From contig NZ_JACJVN010000017.1 of assembly GCF_014212015.1 (NCBI RefSeq), positions 1 through 42,638 on the forward strand: a DNA stretch of 42,638 nucleotides, in the 5' to 3' direction. Within the stretch, counting starts at the first letter, position 1; every line of letters begins with the position of its first letter. Made by a program: the position numbers and the translations under genes. The notes beneath the pieces are model-generated. The model was not told the DNA's origin, did not search any database, and saw only the letters and a program-made list of their open reading frames with translations. This document shows positions 15,475 through 23,028 of the stretch, in pieces. Origin of the DNA: Cohnella lubricantis (lineage in GTDB: Bacteria; Bacillota; Bacilli; Paenibacillales; Paenibacillaceae).

Positions 15475-15752
15475 ACCGCGATGAGCGCAGGAGAGCATTC
15501 CAGATGCTCAAGAGCCTGTCGGTAGATAAGTTCTGGGCGCACATGAATGTTCTCCATACAAGGGCGTACGCCGCCGCAGAGCGCCACTATCAAGAAGCGA
15601 TGGACATCGTGCTGACGCCGAAGCAAAAGGCAGCGGTCGTCGTCAAGGCGGTTGAGATTCGCGAGCTGTGGGACGGCATGGCGACCGTCACGACAGACGA
15701 GACGGAGATGGAGATATTTAATCCACCCGAACAGGCGCGTGAAGCTACGTGA
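15471..15752 (+). CDS. Hypothetical phage protein, 93 aa
   Basis: A mostly helical protein (MNRDERRRAFQMLKSLSVDK, then AAERHYQEAMDIVLTPKQKA and VEIRELWDGM). I have seen similar small proteins in Bacillales phages next to zinc-finger genes, but no function is known to me. It overlaps the preceding stop by four bases and ends at a 10-bp tandem duplication that contains the next start. Confidence 0.6.
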   Translation: MNRDERRRAFQMLKSLSVDKFWAHMNVLHTRAYAAAERHYQEAMDIVLTPKQKAAVVVKAVEIRELWDGMATVTTDETEMEIFNPPEQAREAT

Positions 15753-16024
15753 TCGTACGTGATCGCAAGAACGTACTCGCACAAATCAGCGCCATCGAAG
15801 ATGGCACATGCGCAGCATGCGAAACCAGACAGCGGATGCAAGAGGCATACGGCCGGCGTGGGCATTACGCTAAAATCTCGTACCATTGCAACCAGGTCTG
15901 CCCAATAGGCCGCCAACTGCAGGAACTCGGGAAGTATCTTGTCAGGAACAAAAAGGCTCCGACAACAGCACCACGCCAGCAACGCAGGGAATGGATGCTG
16001 AACGAGGATGAGGTAGCCCAATAA
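15749..16024 (+). CDS. Zinc-finger protein of the C..C-H-C..C-IG type
   Basis: A 91-aa protein with CAACETR...YHCNQVCPIGRQLQELG. The pattern of two Cys, a His/Cys pair and C-P-I-G matches the small zinc-finger family (Pfam PF10782 type, from memory) found in Bacillales and their phages. Function unknown. The start is a GTG overlapping the previous stop, with no strong ribosome binding site, so it probably relies on coupling. Confidence 0.65.
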   Translation: MIVRDRKNVLAQISAIEDGTCAACETRQRMQEAYGRRGHYAKISYHCNQVCPIGRQLQELGKYLVRNKKAPTTAPRQQRREWMLNEDEVAQ

Positions 16025-16057
16025 CAGCGACATAGTCGCAAGGGAGATGGATAATCC

Positions 16058-16246
16058 ATGATCGAGGTAAGCTGCCCCGTATGCCTCAAGACGCACAATA
16101 TCGAGTCGTGGCACAACGCAACGGCCCGTAAATACGACGCTGAATGGATGGTGCCGATCAACGATCCGGTGTACGCCGACGCCACATATATCTGCCCCAA
16201 CTGTGGTAAGGAGTCCGTCGGTCATACATTGACCATTAGCGCGTAA
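16058..16246 (+). CDS. Small zinc-ribbon protein, 62 aa
   Basis: CPVCLKTHNI near the N-terminus and CPNCGKES near the C-terminus form a simple four-cysteine zinc ribbon enclosing the whole protein. AGGGAGA lies upstream of the ATG. Small ribbons of this type often bind nucleic acid or a larger partner; the role here is unknown. Confidence 0.7.
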   Translation: MIEVSCPVCLKTHNIESWHNATARKYDAEWMVPINDPVYADATYICPNCGKESVGHTLTISA

Positions 16247-16349
16247 GCGAGGGGGCCGAACCCCTACCCCATATCAGACCCTATAGAGCCTATATACGGC
16301 TACCGCTTCGCTGAGATTATTCGGTCGGGACGAAGAAAGGAGAAAGAGC

Positions 16350-17162
16350 ATGAACGCACCACGGATATTACACTACCCCGGCAGCAAGTGGTCGCTCGCC
16401 GAATGGATCATCAGCCATATGCCGCCGCATACGACGTACCTCGAACCATTCTTCGGATCCGGCGCGGTGTTCTTCAACAAGGCTCCGTCTGCGCTCGAGA
16501 CGATCAACGACATTGACGGCGATGTGGTCAACCTGTTCAAGGTAATTCGGGACCGTCCAGGCGAATTGGCGCGCGGCATAAAGTGGACTCCATGGGCTCG
16601 GGGAGAATTCTATACCTGCAGCCGCCCGAGGGGGGGGGGCGAGGCCGAACTCGAACGCGCCAGAATGTTCCTTGTCCGCTGTTGGCAAAGCATACGCGTA
16701 AAGACAGGATCGATATCCGGATGGAAGTGCCGCGCAACTGCAGATGATGCTTATCGAGTTAAGCAGTGGAACGAACTGCCTGAGAAGATCGCGGAAGTTG
16801 CGGAACGGTTGAAGCAAGTTCAGATCGAGAACCGTCCGGCGCTGGAGGTAATCGCTCGTTACAAGCGACAAGATGTGCTGATCTATGCGGATCCGCCATA
16901 CCTGCTAGGCGCGAGAAACGGAGCAATTTATCAGAACGAAATGGACGAGACAGATCACGCGCAGCTGCTCGAAGCGCTTGACGGTCATCCCGGACCGGTA
17001 TTCTTGAGCGGATACGATAGCCGACTCTACAACGATAGGCTGAAACATTGGAGGCGGGAGGAACGGCAGCAGGTCATAGAGACGGGGCAATCCCGAACTG
17101 AAGTCCTCTGGATCAATCCAGTAGCAGAAGAACATGCCGGGAAGCAGTTGACCTTGTTTTAG
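16350..17162 (+). CDS. dam: DNA adenine N6-methyltransferase (Dam/D12 class) with a poly-G tract
   Basis: A 270-aa D12-class methyltransferase. The SAM-binding motif YLEPFFGSGAVFF is near residues 30-42, an NDID block follows (about 53-56), and the catalytic motif is DPPY in YADPPYLLG (near 180). It would methylate adenine in a short site, possibly GATC, to protect phage DNA or time replication. AAAGGAG precedes the ATG. The gene contains ten consecutive G (16630-16639) coding R-G-G-G, a likely slippage site. It is paired with a C5 methyltransferase 14 bp downstream. Confidence 0.9.
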   Translation: MNAPRILHYPGSKWSLAEWIISHMPPHTTYLEPFFGSGAVFFNKAPSALETINDIDGDVVNLFKVIRDRPGELARGIKWTPWARGEFYTCSRPRGGGEAELERARMFLVRCWQSIRVKTGSISGWKCRATADDAYRVKQWNELPEKIAEVAERLKQVQIENRPALEVIARYKRQDVLIYADPPYLLGARNGAIYQNEMDETDHAQLLEALDGHPGPVFLSGYDSRLYNDRLKHWRREERQQVIETGQSRTEVLWINPVAEEHAGKQLTLF

Positions 17163-17176
17163 GAGAGGAGATAGAC

Positions 17177-18856
17177 ATGCAGGAAATCATTGTAGACAAC
17201 TTCGCGGGCGGTGGCGGCGCCAGCACCGGCATCGAGATGGCAACAGGTCGCAGCGTGGACATCGCGATCAACCACGACCCCGCAGCGATCGCCATGCACG
17301 AAGCAAATCATCCTGAGACGGAGCATTACTGCGAATCGGTCTGGGATGTTGACCCGCGCGCGGTTGCGGCGGGGCGGCCGGTCGGGCTTTGTTGGCTCTC
17401 CCCGGACTGCAAGCACTTTTCCAAGGCCAAGGGCGGCAAGCCCGTCGAGAAGAAGATTCGCGGTCTCGCATGGGTGGCGCTCCGATGGGCAGCGACCGTT
17501 AAGCCGCGAGTGATTATGCTGGAGAACGTAGAGGAGTTCAAAACGTGGGGGCCGCTCGTCATCGGTCCGGACGGCAACCAATGGCCGGACCCGGCGCGCA
17601 AGGGGCGGACGTTCAACAGCTTCGTCAATGCGCTGCGGCGGCAAGGTTACGAAGTCGACTGGCGTGAGATGAGGGCGTGCGACTATGGCGCGCCGACGAT
17701 CCGCAAACGCTTCTTCCTTGTGGCACGCCGCGACGGCCGACCGATAGTCTGGCCGGAGCCAACGCATGGCGATCCGGAGAGCGAGGCGGTAAAGTCCGGT
17801 CGATTGAAACCGTGGCGGACGGCGGCGGAGATCATCGATTGGACGATTCCTTGTACATCGATCTTCGAGAGGGTGCGGCCACTCGCCGAGAACACCATGC
17901 GACGTATCGCCCGCGGAATTCAGCGATTTGTAATTGACAATCCGACGCCGTTCGTCATTAAGGTCAACCACAAGTATGACCAGTTCCGCGGTCAATCGCT
18001 CGAAGAGCCGCTGCAGACTGTAACTGCATCCAATGGATACGGATTGGTCACGCCGTACGTCGCCAGAATCGGCCAAACGGGATTCGGTGGCGACCGGATG
18101 CAATACGAGGCGACCGATCCGCTCACGACGATTACGACTAAGGCTGAGCATCTTCTCGTCGCTCCGTTTCTCACCCAATACCATTCGTACGACGACAGTG
18201 CGCGCGGGCAAACGCTCGAAAGGCCATTGTTGACGCAGGACACTTCCAACCGCTACGGGCTCGTCGCCGCATTTATCGCGAAGCACTACGGCGGCATGAC
18301 AGGCGTCGGAGCAGACACACCTCTTCCGACAACGACGATGCGCGGGACGCAGAACCAATTAGTCACGAGCCACTTGATCAAGTTGCGCGGGACGTGCGCG
18401 GACGGTCAGCCGGTAACGGAGCCGGCGCCTACCATCACGGCCGGAGGGATGCATGTCGGGGAGGTGCGGGCTTTCCTGCTGAAATACTACGGCAGCGCGG
18501 ACAACGGCCAGCAGCTCGACGAGCCGTTGCACACGATCACCACAAAGGACCGCTTCGGCCTCGTGACGATCGAGGGTGTCGACTACCAAATCGTCGACAT
18601 CGGGATGCGGATGCTGGAGCCGCACGAGCTGTTCGCCGCTCAAGGCTTCCCGCGGAACTACATTATTGACCGGGACGCTAACGGCAAAAGCTACCCGAAG
18701 TCGGCGCAGGTGGCGCGCTGCGGAAACTCCGTTCCGCCGCCGTTCGCAGAGGCGCTTGTGCGCGCTAACTTACCCGAACTTTGCACCGGATCGGGCCGCG
18801 CACTGACGTTCGAGCGTTACCGAGAGGCAGCTGGCCAGCTGCAGTTATCAATATAA
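17177..18856 (+). CDS. dcm: DNA cytosine C5-methyltransferase with repeated recognition region
   Basis: 559 aa. The motif I FAGGGGASTG is at residues 9-18, the catalytic loop is SPDCKHFS with Cys78 (PDC rather than the usual PC), and ENVEEF (motif VI) starts near residue 116. RKRFFLVA is motif VIII, and the C-terminal block GNSVPPPFAEAL is motif X. Between VIII and X (about residues 272-467) about six related units carry EPL-x-TIT...LV (EEPLQTVT, DPLTTITT, EPAPTITA, DEPLHTITT). No cognate endonuclease is adjacent, so it is an orphan, probably for anti-restriction. Confidence 0.92.
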   Translation: MQEIIVDNFAGGGGASTGIEMATGRSVDIAINHDPAAIAMHEANHPETEHYCESVWDVDPRAVAAGRPVGLCWLSPDCKHFSKAKGGKPVEKKIRGLAWVALRWAATVKPRVIMLENVEEFKTWGPLVIGPDGNQWPDPARKGRTFNSFVNALRRQGYEVDWREMRACDYGAPTIRKRFFLVARRDGRPIVWPEPTHGDPESEAVKSGRLKPWRTAAEIIDWTIPCTSIFERVRPLAENTMRRIARGIQRFVIDNPTPFVIKVNHKYDQFRGQSLEEPLQTVTASNGYGLVTPYVARIGQTGFGGDRMQYEATDPLTTITTKAEHLLVAPFLTQYHSYDDSARGQTLERPLLTQDTSNRYGLVAAFIAKHYGGMTGVGADTPLPTTTMRGTQNQLVTSHLIKLRGTCADGQPVTEPAPTITAGGMHVGEVRAFLLKYYGSADNGQQLDEPLHTITTKDRFGLVTIEGVDYQIVDIGMRMLEPHELFAAQGFPRNYIIDRDANGKSYPKSAQVARCGNSVPPPFAEALVRANLPELCTGSGRALTFERYREAAGQLQLSI

Positions 18857-18920
18857 CGCACGCGGAGGCCGTAACCCGGTCTCCCTCCCCTAATAACCTA
18901 AAGAGAGGAATGAGATATGG

Positions 18921-19220
18921 ATGCCTAAGATGGGAATTTGCAGTTTCTCAGATGGTGGAATACATCTCACCGACTTTGTTGCTCCAAAAGCAGATTATCC
19001 TGACGCCGAAAGCTTCGTAAAGGCTTGCAAGTTCGAATTCGACTACGAGGAAGACGGCGATTTGAAGTACGAAGAGAAGATCAAGGTGGAGAACGTCAAA
19101 GAGGGGCATTGCCGATGGTATCCAGTTGCGCCGGAAGGATGCGACATAGACGGCGGGTGTTATAGCTTCAGCAAGCCCGGACCAGGAGCATTTCCAGTTT
19201 GGTACATTCCGCTCCAATAA
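18921..19220 (+). CDS. Hypothetical protein, 99 aa
   Basis: A soluble acidic protein (MPKMGICSFSDGGIHLTDFV, then FEFDYEEDGDLKYEEKIKVE, and a Cys- and Gly-rich end). No family is recognised. GAGAGGAA lies about 11 nt upstream, slightly far. It starts the second run of small early genes after the methyltransferases. Confidence 0.55.
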   Translation: MPKMGICSFSDGGIHLTDFVAPKADYPDAESFVKACKFEFDYEEDGDLKYEEKIKVENVKEGHCRWYPVAPEGCDIDGGCYSFSKPGPGAFPVWYIPLQ

Positions 19221-19241
19221 CCAATAGGAGGCAACCAATAC

Positions 19242-19697
19242 ATGAGTGCGATCAATCATCACTGTACTGAATGCGGCATGCTGTTGAGCCATCCGGCTGA
19301 GTATCACCCTTATGAATTCTGCATCCTCAAAAAGGCGGGACAAGATCCGCGCAGGCTGTACCACAACATCGCAAAGCACGCTGTCGCATCGGCTCCGTCT
19401 GGTGACTATATATCCAAGAAGGAATTGTTGGAGTGGGCAAGCAATCGAAAGTCGATGCACAGAACGTCCATGCCCTACGATATGGGAATCGTATTCATGT
19501 GCGATTCACTGGCGGCAGAGATCATATCCGGCCGTTTCGACATCCTCTCCCCAGCAGAGGGACGGTATAGGGAAGCGATGGAACGGATCGTTGATGTAAT
19601 GGCAGACGATACATCGATCAGAGCGCAACGAATCAACAACATCATCATCTCAGCCCTCTCCCCTATCGGTGAGCAGAAGGAGGATACAGAGAAATGA
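19242..19697 (+). CDS. Hypothetical protein with N-terminal Cys/His motif, 151 aa
   Basis: N-terminal HHCTECGMLL...YHPYEFC could bind one zinc. A helical body follows (EGRYREAMERIVDVMADDTS, then RAQRINNIIISALS). AGGAGG precedes the ATG. The stop overlaps the next start by four bases. Function unknown. Confidence 0.6.
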   Translation: MSAINHHCTECGMLLSHPAEYHPYEFCILKKAGQDPRRLYHNIAKHAVASAPSGDYISKKELLEWASNRKSMHRTSMPYDMGIVFMCDSLAAEIISGRFDILSPAEGRYREAMERIVDVMADDTSIRAQRINNIIISALSPIGEQKEDTEK

Positions 19698-19984
19698 TTA
19701 GATTTACAAAGCCGGATGGAAACTCGTTTTACGTCAGTGCTGAAGCAATCTCGGCAACGTCTCATAAATTTCCCGGTGAAACAAGGATTTACGTCGGATC
19801 GACGATTGATGATTGCTTTGTTGTCACCGAGTCTCCCGAAGAAGTAGTCCGCAAGATCATGGAGTACAAACGGTACCGAATGGTACATCAAGTAGCGGCA
19901 TCCGAATTGGACTCCGATGAGGAGAGGTCGGCATTCAGCGGACTCCTCTGGCTCGCCGGGCTGGAGGATACCCCCGATGAATGA
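19694..19984 (+). CDS. FlbD-like small beta protein, 96 aa
   Basis: MIRFTKPDGNSFYVSAEAIS, then TRIYVGSTIDDCFVVTESPE and EVVRKIME, resembles the small FlbD-like/SH3-like fold (mI.fT...G..vyv....I......t.I.v....vvvkEs.eEV...i) seen in flagellar and phage proteins. Its phage role is not known. It is coupled to both neighbours by overlaps. Confidence 0.6.
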   Translation: MIRFTKPDGNSFYVSAEAISATSHKFPGETRIYVGSTIDDCFVVTESPEEVVRKIMEYKRYRMVHQVAASELDSDEERSAFSGLLWLAGLEDTPDE

Positions 19985-20252
19985 TAAAGAAGAAGTAGTG
20001 CCAATCAGAGATATCGGCGATAAGGTGAGCGTTAGACATCTCTCATTCTTCAACGAAAAGCTAGACCGACTAACGTCAGCTTGGACGCCCCACATCGAAG
20101 TAGACGGAGAGATGCTAAAGATTCGCGACCCGAATAATCCACTTGGCTTTATTACCGCTGATACGAGGCACAAAGCGCGGAAGATTGCGATTCAGGTTCG
20201 GGATGAGATGCGCAAGCATCTGTGGGAAAGGAGTCAATCCGATGCCCAATGA
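19977..20252 (+). CDS. Hypothetical protein, 91 aa
   Basis: GGAGG lies 9 nt before an ATG that overlaps the previous gene by 8 nt. The protein (VSVRHLSFFNEKLDRLTSAW, then KIRDPNNPLGFITADTRHKA) has an alpha/beta look but no known family. The end overlaps the coiled-coil gene by 11 nt. Confidence 0.55.
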   Translation: MNDKEEVVPIRDIGDKVSVRHLSFFNEKLDRLTSAWTPHIEVDGEMLKIRDPNNPLGFITADTRHKARKIAIQVRDEMRKHLWERSQSDAQ

Positions 20253-20826
20253 TAAGGATACGCTAGAGGAGATCAAACGGAAGTACGCGATGCACGTTTA
20301 CGAGGGGCACGAAGACAACGTGAACGACGTTATCCGCTATCTCCTCCAACAGAACGAACAGCAGCAAGCGGAGATAGAGCGAGAAAAGGAAGAATTAGAT
20401 CGTCTCAACAACGTCATTTTACGCCTCCAAGAAGACTATGAACGATCGCTTGCCGTTAGCGAATCTCTCGGTCACCAACTCCAACAGTCCCGAGAAGAGA
20501 ACGAACAACTGATCAAGGATAGAGATTTCTGGGTGAATCTATACAATCAAGAACGTGATTTGTGCAAGGGGCAAAAGGAGAATCTGCGCGAAATCAACGA
20601 ACGAATCGGCGCAGATGCCGAGAATTTGCTAGTGGAGAACGAACGGCTGCGGGGAGAACTGGAACAGGTTAAGGCAGAACGGGACGATTACCGTAAGGTA
20701 CTGGAATGGTACGAAAAACGCACGAACTGGGAGTATTTCGTTGACCACTCGGCGCCAGCGCTCAAGGATAGTGGCGAACGTGCCCGTGACATCCTATCCC
20801 GTTATCCATCAGAGAAAGGAGAATAG
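20242..20826 (+). CDS. Coiled-coil hypothetical protein, 194 aa
   Basis: Starts MPNDKDTLEEIKRKYAMHVY. From about residue 35 to 150 it is a nearly unbroken coiled coil (IEREKEELDRLNNVILRLQE, LQQSREENEQLIKDRDFWVN), then a short folded end (RARDILSRYPSEKGE). AAGGAG precedes the ATG. Such proteins often act as oligomerising adaptors; the partner is unknown. Confidence 0.65.
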   Translation: MPNDKDTLEEIKRKYAMHVYEGHEDNVNDVIRYLLQQNEQQQAEIEREKEELDRLNNVILRLQEDYERSLAVSESLGHQLQQSREENEQLIKDRDFWVNLYNQERDLCKGQKENLREINERIGADAENLLVENERLRGELEQVKAERDDYRKVLEWYEKRTNWEYFVDHSAPALKDSGERARDILSRYPSEKGE

Positions 20827-20831
20827 CCAGA

Positions 20832-21215
20832 ATGAGAGAGATTAAGTTCCGTGGTCGTCGCGTCGATAACGGAGAATGGATTTACGGAAGTTTGCTTGAC
20901 GGAGATATTATTGTTTCCGGTCAAGTGGATGCGGACGGTGATTACATCGGTGTAGGAGAATGGAGTTCTGTCGACCCCGAAACAGTCGGGCAGCTCACAG
21001 GTCTAAAAGACCGCAACGGCAAGATGATTTATGAGGGGGATGTGTTGGAAGGAGGATTGGTTATCGAATACGGTAGAACATCATGTGGATGCTGTAGTTA
21101 CGTGCATGGATATGACTTAGCACAAAATGACCCATATTACGAATTACCGGAAGTCATCGGCAACATCTACGAGAACCCATCCCTATTAGGAGACACAGGA
21201 GGGGATGGGGGATGA
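20832..21215 (+). CDS. YopX family protein
   Basis: The 127-aa sequence has the YopX layout: REIKFRGRRVDNGEWIYGSL, then DPETVGQLTGLKDRNGKMIY, EGDVLEG and a final EVIGNIYENPSLL. YopX proteins are common in Firmicute phages and form an all-beta fold with no assigned biochemical activity. AAAGGAG precedes the ATG and the stop overlaps the next gene. Confidence 0.88.
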   Translation: MREIKFRGRRVDNGEWIYGSLLDGDIIVSGQVDADGDYIGVGEWSSVDPETVGQLTGLKDRNGKMIYEGDVLEGGLVIEYGRTSCGCCSYVHGYDLAQNDPYYELPEVIGNIYENPSLLGDTGGDGG

Positions 21216-21775
21216 AGACGGAAGATACGCTATCGCTAGAACGCGACATATGGAAAGCCACGAACAAGCAGGGCGTATTCGGATGCTTGGAAGTCACGAT
21301 AGGGTGGTTCGGGGATGAGCGAGTAGATTATATGACCTATGACACGAAAGGCATCTTCCGTTGCTACGAAATCAAGGCATCGAAGTCCGACTTCTATAGT
21401 TCCGCCAAGAAGACGTTTGTCGGACACTTTAACTATTTCGTGTTGACGAAGGAACTATACGAGCAAGTGAAGGAAGATATTCCGCGTCATGTAGGTGTGT
21501 ATGTTGGATCTCTGCTGGTGAAAAAAGCGAAGCGGCAAGAGTTAAAGGTCGACGAGCAGATTTTGAAGGATTCGCTCATTCGTTCCCTATCACGAGACGT
21601 TGATAAGCTGTTCAAGAGCGCAGATCCAGAGTACACCAACCGAATGACTCGCATCATAAATAAAGAGCGCAAGGAGAAAGAAGAGTATCGGACAAAGTTC
21701 TGGAACCTTCAGCACAGAGTGTGGGAAAAGTACGGTACACGGTGGGATCGTGAGCAGGAGACAGCAACTTCATAG
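21212..21775 (+). CDS. PD-(D/E)XK-like protein (MmcB type)
   Basis: 187 aa. The N-terminal 100 residues look like a restriction-endonuclease fold of the MmcB type: DYMTYDTKGIFRCYEIKASK supplies the E-x-K pair with an Asp upstream, followed by DFYSSAKKTFVGHFNYFVLT and GVYVGSLLVKKAKRQ. The C-terminal half is a charged helical region. It may be a repair nuclease or an inactive DNA-binding relative. GGAGGGGATGGGGG precedes the ATG. The nuclease assignment is by motif only. Confidence 0.65.
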   Translation: MKTEDTLSLERDIWKATNKQGVFGCLEVTIGWFGDERVDYMTYDTKGIFRCYEIKASKSDFYSSAKKTFVGHFNYFVLTKELYEQVKEDIPRHVGVYVGSLLVKKAKRQELKVDEQILKDSLIRSLSRDVDKLFKSADPEYTNRMTRIINKERKEKEEYRTKFWNLQHRVWEKYGTRWDREQETATS

Positions 21776-21781
21776 GCCGCA

Positions 21782-21824
21782 GGCCTCCGTCTCGACCGAA
21801 TCAGCGCAGCCGAAGGCGGAGGCC
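21782..21824 (+). other. Stable hairpin in an intergenic leader
   Basis: GGCCTCCG (21782-21789) pairs perfectly with CGGAGGCC (21817-21824) across a 27-nt loop, between the PD-(D/E)XK-like gene and the BC1872-like gene. No T-run follows. It may affect mRNA processing or translation of the downstream gene. Confidence 0.45.
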
Positions 21825-21887
21825 GAATAAGGGTCTAATCCATCAAGTATAGGAGGTAATAGAAAGAACCTACAGCCGGGGCCGGAG

Positions 21888-22238
21888 ATGGATGCGAAGT
21901 TGGCACATTTATTCGGGTGGTACAAGAAACATGATGAGCAATTCAAGTTGGACATGTGGCACAGCAACACGAGTAAATATGCGACATCTTCGCTTGATTT
22001 CTCCACCACATGGAACGGAATGCAACAAGTAGTAGAGGAGATGCAGCGGAGGGGATGGGACTTCGCACTCGAATCATTAACGTATGACGGAATCAAGTAT
22101 CACGCCAGATTCTTCGAGCGGATTGAGGGCGGATATGGCGAGTACGACAGCGAAGCATCATTCCCTCACGCCGTATGTATGGCAGCACTCAGCGCTCTGG
22201 AGGGACAGAGAGATGAATCTAACCAAAGAACAAATTGA
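21888..22238 (+). CDS. BC1872-like (phage ABA sandwich) protein with a possibly lost start codon
   Basis: The region FSTTWNGMQQVVEEMQRRGW, then SEASFPHAVCMAALSALEG matches the pattern of small BC1872/phage ABA sandwich proteins (AW.vv..m...g..f, p.AIcrAAL.AL). The frame continues upstream as NLQPGPE, matching the usual family start (L.PG.E.D), but no start codon exists there. The codon at the right distance from AGGAGGT (21851-21857) is AAG at 21864. As annotated, the first ATG has only CCGGAG beside it. The gene may be weakly expressed, mutated, or use a non-standard start. Confidence 0.55.
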   Translation: MDAKLAHLFGWYKKHDEQFKLDMWHSNTSKYATSSLDFSTTWNGMQQVVEEMQRRGWDFALESLTYDGIKYHARFFERIEGGYGEYDSEASFPHAVCMAALSALEGQRDESNQRTN

Positions 22239-22338
22239 CCGGCTAATGAGCTGGTACGAGTGCCTTAAGGTCGAGAACCCGAACACTATCGAACCGGAAG
22301 ACACGAAGCTGTACGAGGAACTCAAACAAAATAAATAA
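22213..22338 (+). CDS. Small hypothetical protein, 41 aa
   Basis: GGAGGGA lies 7 nt before an ATG inside the end of the previous gene. The peptide MNLTKEQIDRLMSWYECLKV is followed by an acidic helix. No family is known. It ends just before a strong hairpin. Confidence 0.55.
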   Translation: MNLTKEQIDRLMSWYECLKVENPNTIEPEDTKLYEELKQNK

Positions 22339-22343
22339 GACAA

Positions 22344-22377
22344 GCCCCCGGAGCGTTGGGGAACGGAGACCGGGGGC
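22344..22377 (-). terminator. Strong hairpin, minus-facing terminator or RNA element
   Basis: GCCCCCGG pairs with CCGGGGGC, and inside it CGTT pairs with AACG around a GGGG loop. The minus-strand copy is followed by TTGTCTTATTTATTTT; the plus-strand copy has no T-run. It lies in the 87-bp gap before the late regulator gene. Confidence 0.45.
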
Positions 22378-22425
22378 GAACAGATATTCCTACACCAATA
22401 ATACCATATCAGCGGGGTGTAGGGG

Positions 22426-22800
22426 ATGATCGCATTGCAGATGGATCTATTTCCGCAAGCGACAGCAGACGAGATCAAAAAGACCAAATCGCTGCTGGCC
22501 GAGTACAGAAAGATGAAAGTTAACGTCGCTGAATTTGAAAAGGAAGGCATCGAGAACCTTGCGCCGAAAAAGAGAATGACGTACAATGCAATCGCGAAGG
22601 CTGTCCAGGAACTCGAGAGAGCTGTCCGACTGATCTTGGATCCGGAAGTCCGGCAGATCGTTGAGATGCGATATATTCGCGGCGAACGCCACAAGGTGAC
22701 GGTGATTCGACACAGCAGCATGCACCCTTCAACCGTCGATCGCAAGCTGCAGGAAGGTATCGAGTCCGTCGCGAATTCTCTCAAACTTTTCGAGGAATAA
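22426..22800 (+). CDS. ArpU/RinA-like late transcription regulator
   Basis: A 124-aa protein: a helical N-terminal half (KSLLAEYRKMKVNVAEFEKE), then a region like sigma-factor region 4 (RQIVEMRYIRGERHKVTVIR, then STVDRKLQEGIESVANSL). Proteins of this size and layout at the end of the early genes activate late transcription in Firmicute phages (RinA, ArpU, Xpf). It lies just upstream of the direct repeats at 22990-23022, its probable binding sites. The family is inferred from layout and position. Confidence 0.65.
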   Translation: MIALQMDLFPQATADEIKKTKSLLAEYRKMKVNVAEFEKEGIENLAPKKRMTYNAIAKAVQELERAVRLILDPEVRQIVEMRYIRGERHKVTVIRHSSMHPSTVDRKLQEGIESVANSLKLFEE

Positions 22801-22816
22801 AGAAAGGTGGCGGCAC

Positions 22817-22984
22817 ATGGGAGAGCAGTATATCTACGTCGTGGACCCGCCAGGAAGCACTGGTGAGAAGTGCGAATGCGGAAAAGATGCTGCATTCTTG
22901 ATAGGGATATGCGGTCATGAAATTCATGCATGTGAAACGTGCATTGCTGAACTAGGAAAAAGCATTATCGACGCATTGGTGTAA
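22817..22984 (+). CDS. Small Cys-rich protein, 55 aa
   Basis: AAAGGTGG precedes the ATG by about 5 nt. The peptide contains CECGKDAAFLIGICGHEIHA followed by CETC, a pattern able to bind one or two zinc ions. It follows the late regulator by 16 bp and is the last gene before the repeat and RNA region. Function unknown. Confidence 0.6.
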   Translation: MGEQYIYVVDPPGSTGEKCECGKDAAFLIGICGHEIHACETCIAELGKSIIDALV

Positions 22985-22989
22985 ATAAT

Positions 22990-23022
22990 GCGTGTAAATC
23001 GCGTGTAACGTGCGTCAAATAT
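22990..23022 (+). promoter_or_regulatory. Direct repeats with 11-bp periodicity, probable late-regulator binding site
   Basis: GCGTGTAAATC, GCGTGTAACGT and GCGTCAAATAT follow one another without a gap. The first two share GCGTGTAA exactly and the third keeps GCGT; the next GC (23023) continues the phase. Repeats one helical turn apart on one DNA face suit an activator that binds cooperatively. No good -35 hexamer is present, as expected for an activator-dependent promoter; AAATAT or AATATG near 23017-23023 is a possible -10. Confidence 0.6.
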
Positions 23023-23028
23023 GCAAGT

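Noticed and set aside
17159..18358. Long minus-strand open frame (399 codons) opposite the C5-methyltransferase
   Set aside because: It mirrors codon bias in the methyltransferase gene; its composition is dominated by Arg, Val and Leu without domains.
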